The position numbers and the translations under genes were made by a program. Under the pieces are notes generated by a model. The model saw nothing but the letters and a program-made list of their open reading frames with translations. It was not told the origin of the DNA and ran no database searches. A stretch of 64,000 bases of DNA, from assembly GCF_000227725.2 (NCBI RefSeq), contig NZ_MU255056.1, positions 1,236,419 to 1,300,418 of the forward strand, written 5' to 3'. Source of the DNA: Thiorhodospira sibirica ATCC 700588 (GTDB lineage Bacteria > Pseudomonadota > Gammaproteobacteria > Ectothiorhodospirales > Ectothiorhodospiraceae). Positions 57,478-64,000 of the stretch are shown piece after piece (positions within the stretch are counted from its first letter, which is position 1; each line of letters begins with the position of its first letter).

Positions 57478-59312
57478 TGCTCGGCTCCTGCGGTTTCGAT
57501 GTCAGTGGGTTCGGCGGATTCGGCGGCGGGCGCGTCCCCTGCCTCGTCGCGGCGCGTGAAGTAGGATTGCGACTGGTGGTAGTAGCCGATGGCGAAGCGC
57601 CCCTGGTCTTCGATTTTGAGGCTGCGTGGGAACTGCTCGGGCAAGCCGCCGATAATTTCGTGGATGTCTTTTTCCAGGTTGACCGCGTGGCCGCGTCGTT
57701 CTTTGCGTAGTTTGCTGAGGTGGTTTTGGGTGTTGCGCAATAGCACCGGGAAGATGGCGGCTGGCGTGGCTGATGCCGCGCCGTAGTAGCGGTCGCGGAT
57801 CGTGGCGTTGATCTGGCTGCCCAGGGCGGCGCGCTGTACCGATTCGAGTACCGCGAATAGTCGCCCGAGGAGATAGCCGGGCTGGGTGGATTGCTTGTCG
57901 AGACTCACAGGGATTTCCTCCTTGGATGTACGAATGCCCCGGCGCTGTTCACGCGCCAGGACGGCTTTGCATAGGGCTACGCGCAGGCCGTTGATGTTGC
58001 CGTCTGCACGTAACCGCATGAGAGTGTTGGCCAGCAGGCTGCGCGGATACCGTCCGCCGCTGAGGATGGCGCGCATGAACTCGCCCGCCAGCAGTGGAGA
58101 CACGTCCTCGCTTTTGGCGCGCCCGTCGCGGGATGGTGCGGTCGCAAGCACGAGCCGCCAGACGGATGGTTCAGTACGCCACGGCAGTGGCTCCAGATGC
58201 AGGTCTTCCGCATGCTGGGCGATGCGGCCAATGAGCACCCCCAACGTATCCACTTGCCAGAAGCGCACCGACAGGCGCGAGGCATTGGGCGCAAGGCCCA
58301 GCACATACATGCGGGTGCCGGGTTCGAGATTGGGCGCGAGGTCCGCCACTGGGCGACCTTTCGCGATGCGGTCCAGCACCGCGCGCACTCGGGCCGCCTC
58401 CGAGGCGTCATCAGCGGGCGGGCTGAGCAGGGTGGCAAACAAATCCTCCGCCGCGCTCGCCCGCTGTGCATCGGCGGCTTCGGCCCAGAACACCACCGAG
58501 GCATCGCCTACCCGTAGGCGCTGGCGATTGTGTTCGCCCTGGCGCAGCAGATAGTTCAGAACAGTCGTATAGGCAAAAGCAGCCCGCGTAGACACAGGTG
58601 CGTTTTCACCTTGGCTTTTCGCATACGATTCGAAAGACGACTTGTTGAAGGACACGATCGACACGCCTGAGCTTTGAGCGTCGCTTCGATTCATCTTGAT
58701 CGCGGGATGCAAGCGGGCCACCGGTGCTACATCCCCATTAACAAGGCAGACCGCACTGTTTGCCGACGTTTCTTGCCCCTCGTCGCCTGCAAGCAATCGG
58801 GCGCGCACAGCCCGCGCGGCTGGCCGGTCGTGCAGATAGCAATGCTCGCCGTCCATCCGGAACACGAGGTTGGCGTCGACCATGTCGGCAGGGAAGCCAC
58901 GTTCCTCGAACTGCTCCGGCGACCAGCCGCGCAGGAAGCTGAGCAAGGCCTTGAGTCCGGGGTCGTCCGCACCGGCAAGCACGGTTTCGTGCAGTTCGAC
59001 AAAGGCCTCATGCTCTTTGTCGGCGCGCTTGCTGGTGTTGCTCACGCCCAGGACGTAGCTCGTTTTGTCCCACAAAAAAAATGGTTTAGCGCCTGTTCCG
59101 GGGCGTTTGAATGCGGCGGGAACCAACAGTATTTTCGGTTGTGGCTTTTTTTGTGAGGTATCGCGGATGTCGTTGATCTGGGCAACGGCGCCGTCTCGTG
59201 TCAGCAAAATTTCAAAACTGATTTTTTCGGGGCTGTAGCCGAAGGGCGCGATGTCTTTAATCTGTTGCTCAACCAGGCGTTGATAATAGCGGCTTAGTGC
59301 TTGCAGGATCAT
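57474..59312 (-). CDS. cas8c: Cas8c (Csd1) large subunit
   Basis: A 612-residue protein with the Csd1 pattern ([94 protein letters not shown]). It recognises the PAM and carries an internal start for the small subunit Cas11c in related systems. It overlaps both cas5c and cas7 by 4 nt, so the operon is tightly coupled. Confidence 0.96.
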   Translation of the reverse strand: MILQALSRYYQRLVEQQIKDIAPFGYSPEKISFEILLTRDGAVAQINDIRDTSQKKPQPKILLVPAAFKRPGTGAKPFFLWDKTSYVLGVSNTSKRADKEHEAFVELHETVLAGADDPGLKALLSFLRGWSPEQFEERGFPADMVDANLVFRMDGEHCYLHDRPAARAVRARLLAGDEGQETSANSAVCLVNGDVAPVARLHPAIKMNRSDAQSSGVSIVSFNKSSFESYAKSQGENAPVSTRAAFAYTTVLNYLLRQGEHNRQRLRVGDASVVFWAEAADAQRASAAEDLFATLLSPPADDASEAARVRAVLDRIAKGRPVADLAPNLEPGTRMYVLGLAPNASRLSVRFWQVDTLGVLIGRIAQHAEDLHLEPLPWRTEPSVWRLVLATAPSRDGRAKSEDVSPLLAGEFMRAILSGGRYPRSLLANTLMRLRADGNINGLRVALCKAVLAREQRRGIRTSKEEIPVSLDKQSTQPGYLLGRLFAVLESVQRAALGSQINATIRDRYYGAASATPAAIFPVLLRNTQNHLSKLRKERRGHAVNLEKDIHEIIGGLPEQFPRSLKIEDQGRFAIGYYHQSQSYFTRRDEAGDAPAAESAEPTDIETAGAEQ

Positions 59313-59983
59313 GCGCTGACCTCCGTGCTTTGCCAGGGCGGCACCTCAATAACGCCCCCTTTGAGCTGGGCACGAAAGAAGCGCGGTGTCATATCTTGGG
59401 TAAAGTCGATGTCGTGCAGCATCCAGCCAAGATCCTTATCCGCATCGCGCTCGGGATGCGCCTCGGGTAGCGGCTGGCCGTCCTCTATCAGGCTGAAATG
59501 GGCAGGAAACTCGCGCACACCAAGACAGGGCGCGTGAAAATATTGTCCCTTGCGGGCGCGGCGGTTGAAGATGTCGAGGTGTTTGCCTACGGACTCGTCT
59601 GGCCCGACGGCATCGGTAAATTCAAAGTGTGCCTCAATGACGTAGGCCACATCACGCAGTATGGTTGCTGCGCGTTGTTGGCGGTCGTTATCAACGTAGG
59701 CCACCAGTCCGGCTGTCGTTCCGGCTTTCATGGCCTTGCTGACGTTGCCGGGCGACAGCTTGCTGCCGACTTCGTTGCGGCGGATGGATTCAAAGCGAAT
59801 GGGTTTGAGGACATGGATACGATCCACGATCCAGCGAATTGCCGGTTTCCAGTGGATGGCCTCCAGGATGCCGCGTGCGGCCGACGGCGTGATGACATCG
59901 TAGCTCACCCGCTCCACTTTCATTTCCGGCCGTGTAAAGCAGGCACGATCGCCCCAAACATGCAGGCGGATTCCGTAGCTCAT
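59309..59983 (-). CDS. cas5c: Cas5c pre-crRNA processing endonuclease
   Basis: About 224 residues from MSYGIRLHVWGDRACFTRPE, with the family motifs ERVSYDVITPSAARGILEAI and NEVGSKLSPG, then GVREFPAHFSL near the C-terminus. In type I-C Cas5 replaces Cas6 and cuts the repeat. The start at 59983 is the conserved one; upstream codons in the frame are in the noncoding leader. Confidence 0.95.
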   Translation of the reverse strand: MSYGIRLHVWGDRACFTRPEMKVERVSYDVITPSAARGILEAIHWKPAIRWIVDRIHVLKPIRFESIRRNEVGSKLSPGNVSKAMKAGTTAGLVAYVDNDRQQRAATILRDVAYVIEAHFEFTDAVGPDESVGKHLDIFNRRARKGQYFHAPCLGVREFPAHFSLIEDGQPLPEAHPERDADKDLGWMLHDIDFTQDMTPRFFRAQLKGGVIEVPPWQSTEVSA

Positions 59984-60069
59984 TGATACCCTCCCTATCA
60001 AAATTGTGCTGTGCGCTTGTCGTGTACATATTCGATGCACTGAAGGACAAGGCTTCTTCTTGCTGGGTT

Positions 60070-60165
60070 GTGCCTCCGACAAGCTGACCTGCCGGAGGCA
60101 CGGTTTCATCAAACGCTTTCAGCTAACAGCTCAATGTTTCAATCCACGTCGCCCGGCGGGGCGAC
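60070..60165 (-). ncRNA. Putative Cas-regulating mini-CRISPR RNA (CreR-like)
   Basis: Three parts in CRISPR order on the minus strand. First, a divergent repeat at 60136-60165 (GTCGCCCC, GCCGGGCGAC, then the exact I-C handle GTGGATTGAAAC). Second, a 34-nt spacer (60102-60135). Third, a 32-nt hairpin at 60070-60101 (GTGCCTCCG...CGGAGGCAC) in the place of a second repeat. The first 22 spacer nucleotides match 60306-60327 at 19 positions; that site overlaps a promoter and is preceded by TTC, the type I-C PAM. Mismatches fall at positions 6, 9 and 10; position 6 is normally not read in type I seeds. The design fits crRNA-like guides that make Cascade repress cas transcription. No toxin gene is seen beside it. 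Confidence 0.72.
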
Positions 60166-60297
60166 GAGCAAAATAAGGTACAGCAGCTCTGCCGCGTGCG
60201 GCAGTCGCTACGCAAAGGCCACGGTGTTGGCCAACACTGTGGCCCTCGCCATTTGCGCAGTTAGCCTATCTGGAGAAGCGGGGTGTTGTCAATATTT

Positions 60298-60330
60298 ATT
60301 ATCATCGCTTTCAGCTATTAGTTCAATGAA
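60298..60330 (-). promoter_or_regulatory. Promoter of the cas5c-8c-7-4-1-2 operon with overlapping protospacer
   Basis: Minus-strand -35 TTGAAC (60321-60326), 17-bp spacing, -10 GATAAT (60298-60303). The mini-CRISPR target (60306-60327) covers the -35 and the spacing, and its PAM TTC is at 60328-60330. A second possible -35 TTGACA lies at 60287-60292 but has a poor -10. Confidence 0.6.
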
Positions 60331-60357
60331 TAATCTATAAAGTAGTCCCATGAACGC

Positions 60358-62613
60358 TCACCAAAGCAGTTGCTCTGTTTTCACAAACGCCGGATCATCC
60401 CAAGACAAGCCGAATTGCTGGTTGTAGAGGTCTTGATTCACCAGTTCCATAAATTGTTCGCCCCACTTTTCCGGGGCAATTGGCTGAACCGCACCCGCTT
60501 TGCGCAGTGCGTCGAATTTATCGCGGGGGAGTTGTACCAGGTAAAGCTGGAGTTTGCGCGCAAGGCTGCCGCTGCTTTGTGCATGGCGCAGACTGTTGAT
60601 GAGCTGACGGGCCTCGTCGTTGAAGGGCACGATGACTGGCATCTGCACCGTCTCGATGATGCGGAATTTGGCCGCCAGGGTTTCCAGTGGCAAGGTGTCT
60701 ATGGGGCTTCCCGCGCACAGGCCGAGCAGGTTCGCGGCATCCAGTTCTTTGTCGCCTTTCTGCCAGTAAAGCAGGCGGAAGTAGGCTTCGATCGCGGGCG
60801 GCGACAGCGGATCGTCGCGGAACTGCGGCTGGCGCATGATCTCTCTTGCCTTCTCAGCGAACTGGCGCAGCTCCGGCGGCGGTGCCCAGTCGCTGTTTGC
60901 GGTGGCGAACACGCGCACCTCGCTCAGCTCCGCTGCGCGCTCGCCGTTGCGGTTACACCGCCCTGCCGCTTGGGCAATGGAGTCTAAACCGGCCTCGGCG
61001 CGATAAACGGTGGGCAAGGAGATATCAACGCCGGCTTCAATCAGTGAGGTGGATACCAGACGGCAGGGTTTGTCTGCTTTGAGGCGGGCGCGTACCTCGG
61101 CTAAGACCTCGCTGCGGTGTTTTGCACACATCAAGGTCGTCAGGTGGCGACTGCCGGGCAGATCGGCGAGAGATTGATACACGGCGCGGGCGTGGCGGCG
61201 GTTGTTGACGATGCACAGCACACGATCCAGGGCGCGCAGTTGTGCCGTGAGGGCGTCATCTTCCAGGGTGCCGACATGGCGCACCCGTACCCGCTCCAGG
61301 GTGCGAAACAGTTGCGCGGGCTTTGGCGCGAGTTCACGCACATTTTCCAGACCGCCCGCAAACTCGGGGGCATTCAGGGCCGGTTGGGTGGCGGTACACA
61401 GGACGATGCTGCTGCGGTAGTTGCGGGCCAGTTCGTCGATGGCCGCGACGGTGGGGCGCAACACCTTGAGCGGTAAGGTCTGGGCCTCGTCGAGAATGAC
61501 CACGCTACCGGCAATATTGTGCAGTTTGCGACATTGAGACGGGCGTGCTGCAAATAAACTTTCAAAGAACTGCACCGCCGTGGTGACGATAATCGGGGCA
61601 TCCCAGTTTTCCATGGCCAGGCGCAGCTTTTCTCGGGATTGATAGCGTTCGGCCTCCGCATGGGCGGGTTGTGCCGTCACAAAGGCGCTATGGTGCTCAA
61701 GGACGGCTGCTTCGCCATATTTGCCGAGTGCGGCACGAAATACAGCAGCGTTTTGTTCGACGATGCTGGTAAAGGGAATCACGAAGATGACCCGCCGTAG
61801 GCCGTGTTCAATGGCGTGATCCAGTGCAAAAGCCAGTGAAGCCAGCGTTTTACCGCCACCGGTTGGCACGGTCAGCGAGAACAGGCCGGGGGGCTGTGGT
61901 GCGGCGTTACGGGTGTGCGAGAGGATCTCTGCGCGCACGCGATTGACGTGAGTATCGGCGGAAAAGCCGCAAAGATAGCTATTGAGCTGTTCTCGCAAAA
62001 CCTCCAGCGAGGGGGACTCAAGTGCGCGTGCCGTGCTGCGTTGCCGGGTCTGTTCTGGTGATGCAATACGGTCATAGAAAGCCTCGGTGTCAAGGTAATC
62101 GGCATCCACCAGACAGGAAAACAGCATCCGCACGAAAAACGTTAGCTGAAAATTGCCCCGTTCTTTGTGTATGTCGAGCGGAGGCCAGGGGAGCTTTGAT
62201 GGCAGGCTAATCTCGCCTTGCCAGGCGTCGTGTAATGGCGGCAATCCGGTGCCTTTGAGCCGATCAGATAGCGCCGTTCGTTCACCACCTTCTCTGCCGT
62301 TAGCTAAACCGGCGTGGTGCCCCGCGATGCCATAGGCCAGGAGATAACCCAATTGATCGAATTTTTCAACGGCGAGCATGGCGCCTCGCGTGGCGTGGTC
62401 AACCCGCAGTTTTCCGCCTTTGAGGCGTTCCTGAAACGTCTGCGTGTATTTCCCAAGATCGTGCAACAGACCCGCTACACTGGCGAACTCCTCAGCGCCA
62501 AAGGGCTGGGCAAACTCCCCAGCGCGTTTGGATGTTGTTATCAAATGCTCGGAAAGCCGTTGCCAATCGGCTTTGTCATCGGTTTGTGTGGAATGCGCAA
62601 AATAGACGGTCAT
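60358..62613 (-). CDS. cas3: Cas3 helicase-nuclease (type I-C)
   Basis: 751 residues. The N-terminal HD nuclease has the FAHSTQ, LLHDLGKYTQTF and GIAGHHAGLAN metal motifs. The SF2 helicase has Walker A VPTGGGKTLASLAF, the DEAQ box VVILDEAQTLPL, SAT-like VLCTATQPAL and motif VI QAAGRCNRNGER. It unwinds and degrades DNA marked by Cascade. It ends 374 nt before cas5c, separated by the mini-CRISPR and promoter, so it has its own transcription unit or reads through. Confidence 0.96.
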   Translation of the reverse strand: MTVYFAHSTQTDDKADWQRLSEHLITTSKRAGEFAQPFGAEEFASVAGLLHDLGKYTQTFQERLKGGKLRVDHATRGAMLAVEKFDQLGYLLAYGIAGHHAGLANGREGGERTALSDRLKGTGLPPLHDAWQGEISLPSKLPWPPLDIHKERGNFQLTFFVRMLFSCLVDADYLDTEAFYDRIASPEQTRQRSTARALESPSLEVLREQLNSYLCGFSADTHVNRVRAEILSHTRNAAPQPPGLFSLTVPTGGGKTLASLAFALDHAIEHGLRRVIFVIPFTSIVEQNAAVFRAALGKYGEAAVLEHHSAFVTAQPAHAEAERYQSREKLRLAMENWDAPIIVTTAVQFFESLFAARPSQCRKLHNIAGSVVILDEAQTLPLKVLRPTVAAIDELARNYRSSIVLCTATQPALNAPEFAGGLENVRELAPKPAQLFRTLERVRVRHVGTLEDDALTAQLRALDRVLCIVNNRRHARAVYQSLADLPGSRHLTTLMCAKHRSEVLAEVRARLKADKPCRLVSTSLIEAGVDISLPTVYRAEAGLDSIAQAAGRCNRNGERAAELSEVRVFATANSDWAPPPELRQFAEKAREIMRQPQFRDDPLSPPAIEAYFRLLYWQKGDKELDAANLLGLCAGSPIDTLPLETLAAKFRIIETVQMPVIVPFNDEARQLINSLRHAQSSGSLARKLQLYLVQLPRDKFDALRKAGAVQPIAPEKWGEQFMELVNQDLYNQQFGLSWDDPAFVKTEQLLW

Positions 62614-63357
62614 TTCGAAATCCTCTCAGTTGTTCCAACCAGTTCAGGCAGGCTGAAACTATACGAATTCCGATGCCCAACTTAAAAGCAGCCGAGTGCA
62701 ACTCGGCGCTCCAGATACCCCCACCCCTCCTTAAAAAGGAGGGGTGTTTTTGACGTGGCGGCGGCTTCTAGCCGTCGCAGCTTGTGGCGGACGCATCTTG
62801 CGTTCGCTTTTATGCGCAGCGGGTGCTGCGCGCTCCCGGGAAGCGCCTTTTTGCAAGGCCAAGCTGGCCCGTCTATAGGTTCACCCTGACCGGTCTGTAG
62901 GGTCAGGCATGACCTAAACGTAGGGTCAACCCTAACCCACCAACGGGCTGACAGAACGGATGCGCATAAACGGAAATACTATGAACGCCCCCCTAACCCC
63001 CCAACGTGGCGGCTTTTGAGCGTGCGCCCTTGGGACCGCGCAGCACTGGCTGCGCACAGCTAAACCCAAACCCCGCGAGGCCTGCGGCCTCGGTGCGCAG
63101 CCGGTGCTGCGCGGTCCCAGGGGGGCTAAAAAGTAACAAAAGGGGGGTAGACAAAGGAATTTTTTTGCGGTAGGGTTTGCCACTGTCACGGGAGTGCTGG
63201 TAACACTTCCCCGTGTAAAGCCCCGACTGCATCAGAGTCGAGTGCACCAGTGACCGGCGTATTGTAGCAAAGTCTTGCCTGTGATGCTGCCCGGTGCTGG
63301 CGATCCCCGCTCAATCCAGTCGGTGGTCTCCGTTTCTTGTGTTTGGAGATTACCGCG
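62614..63357. repeat. Gene-free, palindrome-rich gap after cas3
   Basis: No protein-coding gene is recognised. It contains GCCGAGTGCAACTCGGC (about 62693), the CCCCTCCTTAAAAAGGAGGGG hairpin (about 62726), GGCGGACGCATCTTGCGTTC (about 62787), and GCGCAGCGGGTGCTGCGC. Alternating GGGTCA/TGACCC-type motifs follow (62880-62940). A 26-bp inverted repeat with one mismatch (63032-63057 and 63093-63118) encloses GAGGCC-TGC-GGCCTC. Confidence 0.6.
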
Positions 63358-64000
63358 ATGTCTGTAAAGTTTGCTCAATCCCCGACGGAAATCCTTCAAT
63401 GGGAGCGCTTGGTCATTAGTGATCGGCGTTTGTCTCATGCGGTGGTGCGGGTGGCGACCCGCCTGGTTTTGTTTGTGAATTCGCAAAGCGGTCTGGCCTG
63501 GCCCTCACTCAAAGCCTTGATGGATAAATCACAAACCTCGCTCAGTACGGTGAAGCGGGCGATCCGTCAGCTTAAAGCCTTGGGCTGGGTGGCGGTGATT
63601 TCGGGCAATGCCCGCCGGACCAATCGCTATCGGATGGTGTTGCAGCCCTTGCCCGCTGATTCGCTGACACCCGCTGTGACACCAAAACCCGAGACGGCCC
63701 CACCGGTACCCACCCCCGCGCCTGTTCAGGCAGCCCCGGTGCAAGCCCCCGCACCTCCACCCGCCTCCCCACCAGCCACGCCGATGAGCCATGACCGCGC
63801 CGCCTATCTGCCCACGCCGCGTTCCTGCACCCCTGAAGAAATCGTTGCGCTCATCGAACACTTCAACCGCACGGCCCACACCTGCCTGCCCACCACCCCC
63901 GGCACCGACACTTACCGCACCGTGCGCCAGGCCCTGCAACACTATCCCCCGGCCATCCTTCGCGGCGTGATTGACCTTAAAGTCCATCACTGGATACAAC
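63358..64000 (+). CDS. Helix-turn-helix replication-type protein, partial
   Basis: 214 residues are visible before the window ends. The N-terminal winged-helix part (RRLSHAVVRVATRLVLFVNS, WPSLKALMDKSQTSLSTVKR, AIRQLKALGWVAVISG) resembles plasmid/phage replication or partition proteins. A Pro/Ala linker of about 45 residues follows, then a segment like the conserved phage C-terminal domain of replication proteins (EEIVALIEHFNR...ILRGVIDLKVHHW). GGAG lies 9-12 nt before the ATG. Suggests an integrated plasmid or phage continuing beyond the window. Confidence 0.7.
   Translation, partial: MSVKFAQSPTEILQWERLVISDRRLSHAVVRVATRLVLFVNSQSGLAWPSLKALMDKSQTSLSTVKRAIRQLKALGWVAVISGNARRTNRYRMVLQPLPADSLTPAVTPKPETAPPVPTPAPVQAAPVQAPAPPPASPPATPMSHDRAAYLPTPRSCTPEEIVALIEHFNRTAHTCLPTTPGTDTYRTVRQALQHYPPAILRGVIDLKVHHWIQ

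Noticed and set aside
60136..60165. Plain decayed second CRISPR array
   Set aside because: A single repeat with a perfect handle, a compensated stem and a spacer matching the adjacent promoter beside a correct PAM is better explained as a regulatory mini-CRISPR, although a remnant origin is possible.

Overview
The window looks like a chromosomal segment of a gammaproteobacterium. Supporting this are the petABC cytochrome bc1 operon followed by sspB, hemA-prfA, S-methyl-5'-thioinosine phosphorylase, TrkA, PBP1b, Hsp15, dapD and an NADP-type glutamate dehydrogenase. I cannot name a genus. Most genes are GC-rich and tightly packed; the island between about 34.3 and 50 kb is mosaic and partly AT-rich.

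Layout. (1) 1-34.3 kb is mostly housekeeping: a response-regulator fragment, a flippase-like membrane protein, cobalamin adenosyltransferase, a polyphosphate:AMP phosphotransferase, a haem-binding protein, a c-di-GMP phosphodiesterase, RidA, purine salvage (MTIP, HPRT), DsrE-like protein, petABC, sspB, hemA, prfA, a CheY/STAS pair, ispH, aroK, rpiA, a DinG/YoaA helicase, mrcB and trkA. Two IS200/IS605 elements interrupt it: one with an intact TnpB, one decayed. A 79-bp MITE also sits here. (2) 34.3-50 kb is an accessory island. It holds a frameshifted fused restriction-modification gene whose 3' end is duplicated at the far side, a Rha-type regulator, a DUF6883/DUF4926 pair, a hicBA module whose hicA is broken by a 113-bp MITE and a frameshift, and a complete diversity-generating retroelement (DGR). 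The DGR has two variable proteins (191 aa, and a 1728-aa secreted giant), an Avd-like accessory protein, an adenine-rich template repeat and a reverse transcriptase. (3) 50-52.5 kb is dapD and gdhA. (4) 52.6-62.6 kb is a type I-C CRISPR-Cas locus: 21 spacers, then cas2 (interrupted), cas1, cas4, cas7, cas8c, cas5c and cas3, all on the minus strand. (5) 62.6-64 kb is a palindrome-rich gap and the start of a phage/plasmid-type replication protein.

The two most interesting systems are these. First, the DGR: both variable repeats differ from the template almost only at template adenines, and a third orphan variable-repeat 3' end is present. Second, a one-spacer mini-CRISPR between cas3 and cas5c. 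Its spacer partly matches the promoter just upstream of it, next to a TTC PAM, which is the design expected of a Cas-regulating RNA that makes Cascade repress its own operon. A family of short palindromic repeats is scattered through the accessory regions and has entered several elements.
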